Shown here piece by piece: positions 16,485-25,024 of a DNA stretch of 64,000 nucleotides; the first letter of the stretch is position 1; every line of letters starts with the position of its first letter. The translations under genes were made by a program, and so were the position numbers. The DNA comes from JARIHC01 sp035692985 (lineage in GTDB: Bacteria; Patescibacteriota; Saccharimonadia; Saccharimonadales; UBA4665), in assembly GCA_035692985.1 (NCBI GenBank), contig DASSHG010000009.1, positions 186,001 to 250,000 on the forward strand, given 5' to 3'. The notes under the pieces were generated by a model, which worked only from the letters and a program-made list of their open reading frames with translations, was not told the origin of the DNA and ran no database searches.

Positions 16485-17280
16485 AAATACGCTCGTTATT
16501 GCGTGTGACGGTCCGGCGCGGGCTGGAAAAACCACTTTAGCTAATAACTTCGACAGCAAGCTAGGCATTCCTTGCTTGAATACAGGTAAAATATACCGCG
16601 CCCTGGCTGTTCTGGTGATGAAGAAGCTAGATATCGATTCGCTGGATAAAGTCAGCGAGAAAAAGATACAGGAAACGCTCAAAACCATTAATTTGAGCAA
16701 ACTGGAAGTTACATTTGCCGGCAAAGTTTATTATGACGGCAAAGAATACGATGAACTAATGACGCCCGAGAGGGGTAATGCGGCCAGGATTGTTTCTAAC
16801 ATCAAAGCAATCAGGGCTAAGATAGTCGAACCGATAGTTATTAAGATGGTAGAAGATTGCGACTATGCCGTCGTCATTTCTGAAGGCCGTGATGAAGGGC
16901 GTCTATGGAAAGACGCTGGGCATTTGGGCCTAGCTATATTTCTGTCCGTGGATCCAGTAGTGGCCGCTATCCGTGAGCGCCATATCCGTCAAGCTTTGCA
17001 TTATGAGACACCGTCGCTGCGTGAAATCACCAACACCTTGATGACATACGACTTAGATAACGCCCGCCGCAGTTTTCACCCTACATACATAGCCGAGCAG
17101 CCAGTCGTTTTTACGGGACGGCTCACTACATTGGTCAAACGGGCAATTGCCGACAAAAACCAAATAATCGTTCCGACTAGCAGTATAGATATCCCGACGG
17201 TCTTTAAGCGGGTGTTGCGTCTTGCTGATACGGCAGGCCTGCTCAGCGAACGAGAAAAATCACAAGTGTCGTTGCTTTAG
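16477..17280 (+). CDS. cytidylate kinase-like protein
   Basis: 267 aa. Walker A is G-P-A-R-A-G-K-T-T, followed by N-T-G-K-I-Y-R-A-L-A and, later, E-G-R-D-E-G in the place of the G-R-D-I-G-T motif of Cmk. Cmk phosphorylates CMP and dCMP. About 45 extra residues at the C-terminus and the changed GRD motif make the substrate less certain. It overlaps the preceding kinase by 8 bp and ends 2 bp from the convergent 17283 gene. Confidence 0.75.
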   Translation: MAKNTLVIACDGPARAGKTTLANNFDSKLGIPCLNTGKIYRALAVLVMKKLDIDSLDKVSEKKIQETLKTINLSKLEVTFAGKVYYDGKEYDELMTPERGNAARIVSNIKAIRAKIVEPIVIKMVEDCDYAVVISEGRDEGRLWKDAGHLGLAIFLSVDPVVAAIRERHIRQALHYETPSLREITNTLMTYDLDNARRSFHPTYIAEQPVVFTGRLTTLVKRAIADKNQIIVPTSSIDIPTVFKRVLRLADTAGLLSEREKSQVSLL

Positions 17281-17282
17281 TT

Positions 17283-17936
17283 CTAGCCCAAAATACTGAC
17301 CGAGCGGGCAATGACTAAGGCCAAAGTGAAAACGGATATCAATGATTGCACGGCCATCAGCGCCTTGGCTTGCAAGGTGAGCGGCCGGACGTCGGCCGGT
17401 GCGAAGTTCACGGCGTTGGTGATAGACAGGTACAGATAGTCGCCGAACTGTGGCCGCCAGCCCTTGAACGAATTAACCAAGTCAACGTCTTGCTGGGTGA
17501 ACTGGAAATCTTTGTCGTGCCGCGACCAGTGGGTGCCGGTCAGGCCGGGGCTGTCAATTTCCCAGTACCATAGGGCGAAGACGATGATGTTGGTGGCAAA
17601 AATAGCGATGGCCGAAGCCAGCAACTCCTCACCGTTCAGCGCGGCATGAGTGATGATTAGCGAGTGCAAAACGTATATCAGGCCGCTGACGTTGATTATG
17701 GAAATAAGCCCCAAAAGCAAGATCGCCAGGGCGTGATGGCCTAAAGCACGCTCCCGGTGCCGGTTGACGGTCAGGCCGATCAGCAGCGCCAGGCCTAGTT
17801 CTATCAAGATAATAATCAGTTGCGAGCCAGGCAACAGCTCATTACCGATAGTCCTGGTTACCACCTGCAAGCCGATGGCCGCCAAAAGCGCCAATTGCAC
17901 CTGGATAAGTTCTGAGCGGCTGATTTTTGGACGCAT
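17283..17936 (-). CDS. multi-pass membrane protein, DUF1345-like
   Basis: 217 aa from ATG 17936, fixed by GGAGGA about 8 nt upstream; a longer frame to 17957 has no ribosome site. Five to six membrane segments, with a cytosolic or external loop rich in charged and aromatic residues (about 125-160). The C-terminal third, with F-G-D-Y-L-Y-L-S and two helices, resembles DUF1345, which is distantly like ion-channel pore regions. Function unknown. Upstream on the minus strand is a TATAAT (17987-17982) and a small hairpin next to the ribosome site. Confidence 0.68.
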   Translation of the reverse strand: MRPKISRSELIQVQLALLAAIGLQVVTRTIGNELLPGSQLIIILIELGLALLIGLTVNRHRERALGHHALAILLLGLISIINVSGLIYVLHSLIITHAALNGEELLASAIAIFATNIIVFALWYWEIDSPGLTGTHWSRHDKDFQFTQQDVDLVNSFKGWRPQFGDYLYLSITNAVNFAPADVRPLTLQAKALMAVQSLISVFTLALVIARSVSILG

Positions 17937-18063
17937 ATGTTTATTCCTCCGCTTCAATTTTCGAAGCCATTGTCACTTCCAATTATATACGATTTTTCAG
18001 AAATCCGTCCCAGAACCATAACTGGTTTGAATTATATCTGTTAATCTGCTATAATAATGTGTG

Positions 18064-19038
18064 ATGAATGAATTCGTCCAAGCACCGGTAGCAGAGAACG
18101 TTGAACACGCGATCTCAAAAATCAGAAATGAAGACGGCGGCTTAGAGGCGGGTAATGTATTGCGCCGTTTTTGCGAGTGGGCCGGCGAGGGTGCCTGCGA
18201 GCAAGTTTGCCAGCTTTCGGTTGAGACTACGACTAGCGGTGAGGTAGCCGCCATACTCGCAAAAAAAGCCTGTGCTGACCTGAACCTCGTACATGCATTT
18301 AACGAGCTTGGTCTAGAGCCGAAAGATGTGTTAGTGGTCGGTGTTACCGCTAATAATGTTGGCTTCGTTGATCAGTTAGATGATTATGATAAGTTGACCC
18401 AGAACCCGCACGGCTGGCGTGAACTACCGGGTTTTAACGCTTTCTTCGCGCGTGAGGGTGAAGTAGATGCCATCGGCCGCCGCCTGGCAGATTGCGCGGA
18501 CATTAACATTGAGTTTACGGATAGCGAAGGTAATACGGTGTTCGGCTTCGAGCATGGAACCCGCACCGATATGTTTGGCTCATCCGCGTACGCGTTTGAA
18601 AAGGGCGGTAAAAAGATGAGTTTCACAGAATATGCTTTAAGTGAAGCAATCGATCATTATGGCGCCGATCCCAGTAGCATTAACATTAAGTTAGCGGCTG
18701 CTATAAAGGGGCACAACTTCACCAAGCACTTTAATAGCCGGGAACAAATGGAAGAGCATTTACCCGGCTGGTACGATGACGGATTCGTTAAAAATGTTTC
18801 AAACCCTGATTGGCGGCCTGGTGACCCGTTAGTGGCTGATGACACCTGGGAGGCTGACACGCGAGGCATGATCTTAAGAGATATTCATGAGGCTATGAAC
18901 GCTCTAGCAATACCCGGCTTCAACTTGAGCACAGAGGGTATTATTGACCCGGGAGACAGCAGGGGCGTGCACAGTTCGCATCAGTTTGCCGATACGTACG
19001 GCGAAAGCCGAGACCTTTACATAACTTACATAAAGTAA
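18064..19038 (+). CDS. PgeF/YfiH-like (laccase-domain) protein, divergent
   Basis: 324 aa from ATG 18064; an upstream ATG at 18057 runs into a stop after four codons. The C-terminal two thirds recall the polyphenol oxidoreductase/PgeF fold: H-G-T-R-T-D near residue 170, an A-A-I-K-G-H-N-F segment, and a final H-S-S-H-Q-F-A-D-T-Y-G-E-S-R-D resembling the C-T-Y-S...Y-R-R end. PgeF corrects mis-incorporated L-Ser in peptidoglycan precursors. The match is distant. The next gene, an M15 peptidoglycan peptidase, overlaps it by one base, which supports a cell-wall role. TATAAT (18050-18055) ends 8 nt before the ATG. Confidence 0.5.
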   Translation: MNEFVQAPVAENVEHAISKIRNEDGGLEAGNVLRRFCEWAGEGACEQVCQLSVETTTSGEVAAILAKKACADLNLVHAFNELGLEPKDVLVVGVTANNVGFVDQLDDYDKLTQNPHGWRELPGFNAFFAREGEVDAIGRRLADCADINIEFTDSEGNTVFGFEHGTRTDMFGSSAYAFEKGGKKMSFTEYALSEAIDHYGADPSSINIKLAAAIKGHNFTKHFNSREQMEEHLPGWYDDGFVKNVSNPDWRPGDPLVADDTWEADTRGMILRDIHEAMNALAIPGFNLSTEGIIDPGDSRGVHSSHQFADTYGESRDLYITYIK

Positions 19039-19619
19039 TGTCAGAGATTATTACAGATAGCAATATGAGCTTTGAATTGGCTTTAGCCGATAATCCTGCG
19101 GATCCTTGTCCGCCAGAAATTTTAGGTTCGCTCAGTTTGCTAGAAGTGCGTTATAAGGGTTTCGATAAGCAGACCCATGCGGGTCAAATTGTAGTTGCCG
19201 CGGTGGTAGAATCGGAAGTGAGGCAATTTTTCCGGCAGGCCCAGGCACTGGAATTTCCAATAGAGCATGTTGTTCCTGCCGCTGACCCTCGCTTTAGGTG
19301 GGATGATGAAAAGATAATGGCTGCAAATGTGTCATCCGGCTTTAATTATCGGCCTATCGCTGGAACTGATAAATTGTCTAGACACAGCCAAGGTTTGGCC
19401 TTTGATATCAATCCTCGCCAGAATCCATATATTCGTTATGAAAACGGCGAGGAGATTACCCAGCCACCGGATGCCGCGTGGGACAAGTACGTACCGGGGA
19501 CTCTTAATGCTAATCACCCTCTGGTTCGCATGATGGAAAGCCTGGGTTGGGAATGGGGCGGCAATTGGGCACCTGAGAGTGGCAGGGTTGACTATCAGCA
19601 CTTTGAAAAGCCTCTTTAG
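19038..19619 (+). CDS. M15-family peptidoglycan carboxypeptidase-like protein
   Basis: 193 aa. The zinc-binding pattern of M15 peptidases is present: S-R-H-S-Q-G-L-A-F-D (SxHxxGxAxD) at about residues 116-125 and D-Y-Q-H-F-E near the C-terminus. The family removes terminal D-Ala or cleaves L-Ala-D-Glu in peptidoglycan; it is common in VanY and phage endolysins. There is no clear signal peptide, unusual for a wall enzyme. TAATG overlap with the PgeF-like gene implies coupled translation. Confidence 0.85.
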   Translation: MSEIITDSNMSFELALADNPADPCPPEILGSLSLLEVRYKGFDKQTHAGQIVVAAVVESEVRQFFRQAQALEFPIEHVVPAADPRFRWDDEKIMAANVSSGFNYRPIAGTDKLSRHSQGLAFDINPRQNPYIRYENGEEITQPPDAAWDKYVPGTLNANHPLVRMMESLGWEWGGNWAPESGRVDYQHFEKPL

Positions 19620-19635
19620 CGTATACTAAAAGCAT

Positions 19636-22302
19636 ATGGCAGAGGCGGATTCGGGGAAGCACGACAAGAAGAAGTTCGCGATTATTGATGGCAAGTCGGT
19701 GTTTTATCGCGGTTATTACGCCATGCCGAACCTGGCCACCAAAGATGGTACGCCGACCGGCGGGGTGTTTGGTTTCGCGACCATGGCGCTGGAGGTTATC
19801 CGGCGTTTGAAGCCGGATTACGTTGCGGTGGCGTGGGATAAGCCGAAGACCAATATCCGCAAACGGCTGGAATTGTATCCTGAGTACAAAGCCGGGCGCA
19901 AGCCGGCGCCGCCGGATTTTTATGAACAAGTTCCGGTGTTGCATGAGCTTTTGGAGGCCTTTGGCTGGCCGCTGTACGAGATGGACGATTACGAGGCCGA
20001 CGACATTATGGGCGCCCTGGCCGTGCAGGCTACAAAAAAAGGCATCGACACCATGCTGGTGACGTCCGACCTGGATATGCTGCAGCTGGTCGACGAGGGC
20101 GTGAAAGTCTACGCTCTCAAAAAAGGTTTAAGTAACATAGATTTGTATTCGCCCAAGAGTTTCGAGGCTAAATATGGTATTCGTGTCGATCAATTCCTGG
20201 ATATGAAGTCGATCAAGGGTGACAGCTCGGACAATATCCCGGGCGTGCCCGGCATTGGCGAAAAGGGCGCCGTCCAGCTGTTGCAGCAGTACGGTACGCT
20301 CGACGAAGTTTATAAGAATTTGGCGTTGGTAAAAGACTCGACTCGTAAAAAATTAGAGGCCGGCAAGGACTTGGCGTACCTCAGCAAGCAACTGGCCCGG
20401 ATTTGGACGGACGCGCCTATCAAACTCGATCTGAAAGAAGTTGACGGCAGCAAGTGCCAGCCCGAAAAGGTTCTGTATCTGTTACAAAAACTGGAGTTCC
20501 GTTCGCTGGCGCGGCAACTGCCGGACGTCATGCAGGTGGCTATTGACGACCATCATGCGGCCGCCGGCACCGGCCCGCTTAAGGCCGGCAAAAACACAGC
20601 CATCGATACTAATGAAAAAGCCGCGGAACTCAAGCTTGGACACTCCGAATACTTTTATGTACATAGCCGCTCGGCAGGTAAGCATGGCGACAAGCCGGAA
20701 GTGCTGATTATCAGCCTGGATGGCCGCGACACTTATACGCTCGATTTAACCAAGCTGAACCACGACGTTATCGCTAAAGAATTCCATAACGTCCGCCCGC
20801 TAGTTGGCTACGACGTCAAATCGACCCTGGAACTGCTGATGGAGCTGGACGTTAAAGACCTTCCACCAATCGGTCATGATGTGAAAGTGGGCGCTTTTTT
20901 GCTCAACTCGCTCAGGCGTGAACAAACTTTGAGTGAGCTAGCCGAGGCTGACCTGGATTACGAAGGCTCGTCGTTCGAGGATCTCGACAAAGAGGAGTTT
21001 CTGACCCGTGCGCCGGAGATTATGGCAACCATCAAGGCCTTGCACGAAAAACAGGCGGCCGAACTCAAAAAACTGCCCAAAATTGCCAAGCTGGCTAAAG
21101 ATATTGAGTGGCAGGTCATCCCTGTGCTGGCACGCATGGAGTACGTTGGCATCGAACTGGATACCAAATATCTCGAAAAGTTTGCTACAGAGGTGGGCGA
21201 TATGGTTTCCGACTACGAGCAGCAAATTTACGGCCACGCCAACCAGGAATTTAATATCGGTTCGCCGGGCCAGCTGGCCGAGATTTTATTTGATAAATTA
21301 AAGCTGCCCACAAAGGGCATAAAAAAGGGCAAGACCGGTTATAGCACGGCTGCCAGCGAGCTGGATAAACTGCGCGGCCAGCATCCGATTATCGACCTGA
21401 TTACTCAATATCGTGAAGTGACCAAACTCAAGAACACATATATTGATACGTTGCCGCAGCAGGTGGACTCGCGCTCGCGCTTGCACACCACGTTCGGCCT
21501 GACCAACGCCCAGACCGGTCGGCTCAATAGCTCTGACCCAAACTTGCAAAACATTCCAGTGCGCACCGAGCTGGGCCGGCGCATTCGCACGGCGTTCGTG
21601 GCCGGCAAGGACAAAAAACTGGTCAGCGCCGATTATTCGCAATTTGAGCTGCGCCTGGCAGCGGTTCTGGCCGGCGACAAGAACCTGATAGACATGTTCA
21701 ACCGCGACGCTGACGTGCATACCATGACGGCGGCGCAGGTTTACGGCCGCGAGCCGGAGGACGTCACCAAGCAGCAACGCTATGCCGCCAAAGCGGTTAA
21801 TTTCGGCACCATGTACGGCCAGGGCCCGCACGCGTTGAGCCTGCTGACAGGCATGGATTTCGCGGCTGCCAAGCATTTTATCGACCGCTACTTTGAAATT
21901 CGCCCCAAGCTCAAGGAGTTCATCGAAAAAACGCGCAAAGAGGCCGAAAAGAACGGCTATGTCGAGAATATCTTTGGCCGTCGCCGGCCGACACCGGATG
22001 TCAAATCATCGAACTTCGCGGTCCGCGAAGGGGCTTACCGCGCGGCCGTCAACATGCCCCTGCAGGGGAGTGCCGCCGACATTATGAAACTGGCTATGAT
22101 CGCCGTCGACCGCGAGCTGCGCGCCCAGCACAATGACTGCAACATATTGCTGCAAATCCACGACTCCGTACTGGTGGAATGTCCGGCGCCAGTGGCCGAT
22201 CGTGTTGCCAAGCTGGTCAAAGAAACCATGGAGCAAGTCTATAAGCTGGATGTCAAGCTGACCGTGGACACGTCTATCGGCCGAAACTGGGGCGAATTGT
22301 AG
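19636..22302 (+). CDS. polA: DNA polymerase I
   Basis: 888 aa. 5'-3' nuclease domain (about 1-300: Y-E-A-D-D, D-L-D-M-L, G-D-S-S-D-N-I-P-G), a shrunken exonuclease-like domain (about 310-480), and the polymerase domain (about 490-888). Motif A is D-Y-S-Q-F-E-L-R near residue 666; motif B contains K-A-V-N-F-G near 719; motif C is I-H-D-S-V (D843), where the family usually has HDE. The D-x-E and other acidic residues of a working 3'-5' proofreading site are absent, as in Taq polymerase. Functions in repair and primer removal. TATACT (19622-19627) ends 8 nt before the ATG. Confidence 0.96.
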   Translation: MAEADSGKHDKKKFAIIDGKSVFYRGYYAMPNLATKDGTPTGGVFGFATMALEVIRRLKPDYVAVAWDKPKTNIRKRLELYPEYKAGRKPAPPDFYEQVPVLHELLEAFGWPLYEMDDYEADDIMGALAVQATKKGIDTMLVTSDLDMLQLVDEGVKVYALKKGLSNIDLYSPKSFEAKYGIRVDQFLDMKSIKGDSSDNIPGVPGIGEKGAVQLLQQYGTLDEVYKNLALVKDSTRKKLEAGKDLAYLSKQLARIWTDAPIKLDLKEVDGSKCQPEKVLYLLQKLEFRSLARQLPDVMQVAIDDHHAAAGTGPLKAGKNTAIDTNEKAAELKLGHSEYFYVHSRSAGKHGDKPEVLIISLDGRDTYTLDLTKLNHDVIAKEFHNVRPLVGYDVKSTLELLMELDVKDLPPIGHDVKVGAFLLNSLRREQTLSELAEADLDYEGSSFEDLDKEEFLTRAPEIMATIKALHEKQAAELKKLPKIAKLAKDIEWQVIPVLARMEYVGIELDTKYLEKFATEVGDMVSDYEQQIYGHANQEFNIGSPGQLAEILFDKLKLPTKGIKKGKTGYSTAASELDKLRGQHPIIDLITQYREVTKLKNTYIDTLPQQVDSRSRLHTTFGLTNAQTGRLNSSDPNLQNIPVRTELGRRIRTAFVAGKDKKLVSADYSQFELRLAAVLAGDKNLIDMFNRDADVHTMTAAQVYGREPEDVTKQQRYAAKAVNFGTMYGQGPHALSLLTGMDFAAAKHFIDRYFEIRPKLKEFIEKTRKEAEKNGYVENIFGRRRPTPDVKSSNFAVREGAYRAAVNMPLQGSAADIMKLAMIAVDRELRAQHNDCNILLQIHDSVLVECPAPVADRVAKLVKETMEQVYKLDVKLTVDTSIGRNWGEL

Positions 22303-22359
22303 ACGAGAATTTGTCCAAAGTTAATTTTTATTTAATGTGAGATTGCTATACTAACGGGC

Positions 22360-22614
22360 ATGACAACAATCACATTACTGGCCGCGGATAGCCCGCAAGT
22401 CATACAGATCAGCCTGGCGTATACCGTCGTGGGCCTACTTGTCATTGTGATGGGCGCTGGCGTAGCTTGGGGCAGTCTCAGGAAATCTGTTGAGCATCTT
22501 GAAAGTGACACGGGTGAAATAAAAGAGGATCTGAAAAGACTTAGCAGGGAACTCACTGACATATACAAGCGCGCCACCCTCAAAAAGCAGCAGATACGTT
22601 TTGTTGTAAACTAA
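22360..22614 (+). CDS. small membrane protein with coiled coil, unknown
   Basis: 84 aa. One transmembrane segment (about residues 18-40) followed by a charged heptad-rich helix (about 43-72). No signal-peptide cleavage site. The layout resembles small membrane-tethered scaffold proteins, but I do not recognise a family. TATACT (22347-22352) ends 7 nt before the ATG. The MazG-like gene starts 4 nt after its stop. Confidence 0.65.
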   Translation: MTTITLLAADSPQVIQISLAYTVVGLLVIVMGAGVAWGSLRKSVEHLESDTGEIKEDLKRLSRELTDIYKRATLKKQQIRFVVN

Positions 22615-22618
22615 TACT

Positions 22619-22933
22619 ATGGCCAAGCGGGTATACAACAAACTGGTTCGTGACAAGATTCCGGATATAATCCGAGCCGATGGCAAGCGGCTAAAGAGCC
22701 GGGTTCTGGATGACGCCGAGCATCTGGAAGCATTGCTGAAGAAGCTTGAGGAAGAGGTTGCCGAGCTGGCCGAGGCTCGTAACACAGAAGAGCTAGCCGA
22801 TGTTCATGAAGTTTTAATGGCTCTGGCTGGAGCGCTCAAGATTGAGCCGGAAGAACTGGAGAAAGTTCGGCTTGATAAAGCCGCCAAACGCGGCGGTTTC
22901 CAACAAAAGATATTTTTAGAGGAAGTCGAGTAG
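22619..22933 (+). CDS. MazG-like nucleotide pyrophosphohydrolase
   Basis: 104 aa. The opening Y-N-K-L-V-R-D-K-I-P, the K-L-x-E-E-x-x-E-L-x-E helix and the following E-E-L-A-D-x-x-E-V helix are the metal-binding pattern (E-x-x-E...E-x-x-D) of all-alpha NTP pyrophosphatases, the subgroup often labelled phosphoribosyl-ATP pyrophosphohydrolase-like. No his genes are nearby, so house-cleaning of aberrant NTPs is more likely than histidine synthesis. It abuts the convergent 22934 gene with no gap. Confidence 0.88.
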   Translation: MAKRVYNKLVRDKIPDIIRADGKRLKSRVLDDAEHLEALLKKLEEEVAELAEARNTEELADVHEVLMALAGALKIEPEELEKVRLDKAAKRGGFQQKIFLEEVE

Positions 22934-23548
22934 TTACGCTTCAGCTTGCTGGTCTTCCAGAAGCTCGCTTATGTGGGGCGAATACATATATGCTCCTCTC
23001 AATTCGGCTAGCTTTTCGATTTTATCCATAAAGAATTTTATGCTTTCAATCTGACCGTCGTAGTAATCAATCATGCTCCCCGACGACCATTCAAGATTTG
23101 GGCGTACGTCCAGCTGTGTGGCGGTCATCATTTTAGTCACAGAGGGCGGACGATCACCACCTGTTTGAACCACGGAAAATTGAGGCTTATACCGCTCTAT
23201 TTGAGATAGTCTCGATTCACCCCTTCTCATTAAACGCGATAACGGACCTCTATTGCATGGTTCAGACATTTTGTAGCAGTAACTAGTTTTTTGGATTCTG
23301 GCTTCCTGCTCAACTCCTTCACTGTCAGTGTGTGGCAGAGTTATGGGGTTAGATATAATGATTCTCTCAGTTCCCCTGGCGGTTTCTATTTCTACGTTGT
23401 CGCTGTTAATACCGACATGTTGCATGACCGCACGGGAGCCTACGATGGCGGCCTGACGCAACAAATGCATCTCAGCGTGCTTTCCCTCAACTTCAGCCCA
23501 CTCCAATGTTTCTGATTTCCATACTGTTTGGGCCATTGTTTCGCTCAT
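22934..23548 (-). CDS. hypothetical protein
   Basis: 204 aa, soluble, no signal peptide. Not recognised. An N-terminal helical part carries E-G-K-H-A-E-M-H-L-L-R, the middle contains S-N-P-I-T-L-P and a Cys pair (C-Y-K-M...C-N-R-G), and the C-terminus is helical and acidic. AAGGAG (minus strand, 23558-23553) fixes the start, with TATGAT (23571-23566) as a likely -10. Codon use is less GC-rich than in the core genes around it. Confidence 0.6.
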   Translation of the reverse strand: MSETMAQTVWKSETLEWAEVEGKHAEMHLLRQAAIVGSRAVMQHVGINSDNVEIETARGTERIIISNPITLPHTDSEGVEQEARIQKTSYCYKMSEPCNRGPLSRLMRRGESRLSQIERYKPQFSVVQTGGDRPPSVTKMMTATQLDVRPNLEWSSGSMIDYYDGQIESIKFFMDKIEKLAELRGAYMYSPHISELLEDQQAEA

Positions 23549-23613
23549 AGTACTCCTTACTAAGTATCATAAATCACGATAAGGAGTTTGCAAAGCATGA
23601 GCAAAAAGAGAAT

Positions 23614-24081
23614 TTATAGACTTGCTGTAGGCGGGCGGCGCCTGGCGCGGGCTCGTTTGCGACCCACTCCACCGCGGCTGACCACACGGCTGTCGCCGGC
23701 CAGGAAGATCCGGAAGGCCAGCAGCATGACCCAGACCGACAATACCAGATCAACTACGCTGGTGCCAAAGCTGAGCCAATCGGTGTGGTGTCTAATGCTG
23801 AACAGGGCGATCAGGGCGATAATGCCTTCGGCGCTAATTAAAGCGGCGGATAACTTGCGGCCGCGGCGCTCCTGCACGGCGTAGCCAAGGATCCAGATAA
23901 AGGCGAACCACGCGGCTATCAAGATAAACAGGATTATCGAGGGGATCATATTTTCGATACACTGACCGCTCTCCTTGACGCAAGTAGTAATGACGGAATT
24001 GAGACTGTTGGCCAGGCTGAGCAGGCTCATAACAATGAACTGGATGAGGGTGATAATACCTGTTTCGTACTTCAAGCGCAT
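23614..24081 (-). CDS. four-helix membrane protein, unknown
   Basis: 155 aa from ATG 24081, chosen because TATAAT (24096-24091 on the minus strand) ends 9 nt upstream; a longer frame to 24147 would begin before the promoter. About four hydrophobic segments are followed by a very Arg-rich C-terminus (R-K-R-A-R-A-R-R-R), which should face the cytoplasm. No family recognised. Confidence 0.65.
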   Translation of the reverse strand: MRLKYETGIITLIQFIVMSLLSLANSLNSVITTCVKESGQCIENMIPSIILFILIAAWFAFIWILGYAVQERRGRKLSAALISAEGIIALIALFSIRHHTDWLSFGTSVVDLVLSVWVMLLAFRIFLAGDSRVVSRGGVGRKRARARRRPPTASL

Positions 24082-24167
24082 GCTGGAACCATTATAAACC
24101 GTAATCGCTTTCCACCAACAATAAAATATCTTGCAAAACAAGCTCAAAGGTGTTAATATATATGCGG

Positions 24168-24764
24168 ATGAGATATTTTATCGGTTTTTTGGTCACCATC
24201 GGCCTGCTTATTTTGCTGGTAGTGCTCCTCTTGACCGGCGGACATGGCGGAAATGGCGGCCAGAAAATTCCAACGACAGGTGAGAAACCGAAGACTACTA
24301 GTGAGCTGGCTGCTTACGCCGATACCGGTGCAGCCGTCCGCTTAATAATAGACGGCCCCATCAATGCCGACGAAATCCATACGGCTGTGCGTATCACCGT
24401 AGACCAGCAAGATGTCACTTATGAACAAATCCAGGGTTACCAAGGCACCGTCGTGAACACACAAGTATATGCCAGCAACCAAAGCGCTTATAGCAATTTC
24501 CTATATGCTCTAGGCCACGGCGGTTTTACCCTTGGCGACGACAACCCAAAACTGACTAATGAAAAAGGTTATTGTCCGCTGGGCCAACGATTTGTGTTCG
24601 AGTTAAGAGATGGCGACCACGATATAGAGCGCTATTGGGCAACCAGCTGTGGTCACTCGGCTCCCAAGACCTACAAAGGCAGCTTGCAACTGACTCTTAG
24701 CCTGTTCCAGGCACAGGTGCCGGATTACACCGACCTGACCCAGAACCTGGAAAATCTGCGGTAA
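24168..24764 (+). CDS. membrane-anchored extracytoplasmic protein, unknown
   Basis: 198 aa from ATG 24168. ATG 24162 and GTG 24150 are in frame, but TAATAT (24154-24159) ends 8 nt before 24168. One N-terminal hydrophobic helix (about 3-23) is an uncleaved anchor or signal. The rest is a soluble domain with two Cys (C-P-L-G and S-C-G-H) that could form a disulfide outside the cell. The domain is not recognised, but similar anchored proteins of about 200 aa are common in reduced genomes. It ends one base from the convergent 24766 gene. Confidence 0.65.
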   Translation: MRYFIGFLVTIGLLILLVVLLLTGGHGGNGGQKIPTTGEKPKTTSELAAYADTGAAVRLIIDGPINADEIHTAVRITVDQQDVTYEQIQGYQGTVVNTQVYASNQSAYSNFLYALGHGGFTLGDDNPKLTNEKGYCPLGQRFVFELRDGDHDIERYWATSCGHSAPKTYKGSLQLTLSLFQAQVPDYTDLTQNLENLR

Positions 24765-24765
24765 T

Positions 24766-25002
24766 CTAGGCGATCCTAAAGGTTAGGCGCTTGGTAGTCT
24801 GGCAGCGCCGCTTGATGTCTGGCGAGCGCAGACGGAGCGTGTTGGCCAGCGCCGCACTGGGAACCTGGATAATTATGTCTTTGTCGCGCACCTGTACGCC
24901 GACCACCGTCTGAAATTCGTCCTGGACATACTTTTTTATGGCCGCCATCTCCGGCGGCTCGTCAAAGTCCTTACGCTTGAGGATACTATCCAGACTGTCC
25001 AT
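24766..25002 (-). CDS. short DUF721/DciA-like protein
   Basis: 78 aa from ATG 25002. A much longer antisense frame runs on into mutM, but protein-like composition begins only here, and TATACT (25014-25009 on the minus strand) ends 6 nt before this ATG. The I-I-x-V-x-S-x-A-L-A-N-x-L-R-L-R pattern is the core of DUF721 (DciA family), proteins that help load the replicative helicase in bacteria lacking DnaC. It is shorter than typical DciA, so the call is tentative. Its start lies 22 bp from the mutM start. Confidence 0.6.
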   Translation of the reverse strand: MDSLDSILKRKDFDEPPEMAAIKKYVQDEFQTVVGVQVRDKDIIIQVPSAALANTLRLRSPDIKRRCQTTKRLTFRIA

Positions 25003-25008
25003 ATCCTT

Positions 25009-25016
25009 AGTATAAT
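25009..25016. promoter_or_regulatory. overlapping divergent -10 boxes
   Basis: The 8-bp AGTATAAT contains TATAAT for mutM on the plus strand (25011-25016, 8 nt before the ATG) and TATACT for the DUF721-like gene on the minus strand (25014-25009, 6 nt before the ATG). Two polymerases could not use it at the same time. Confidence 0.65.
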
Positions 25017-25024
25017 AGAAAGTC

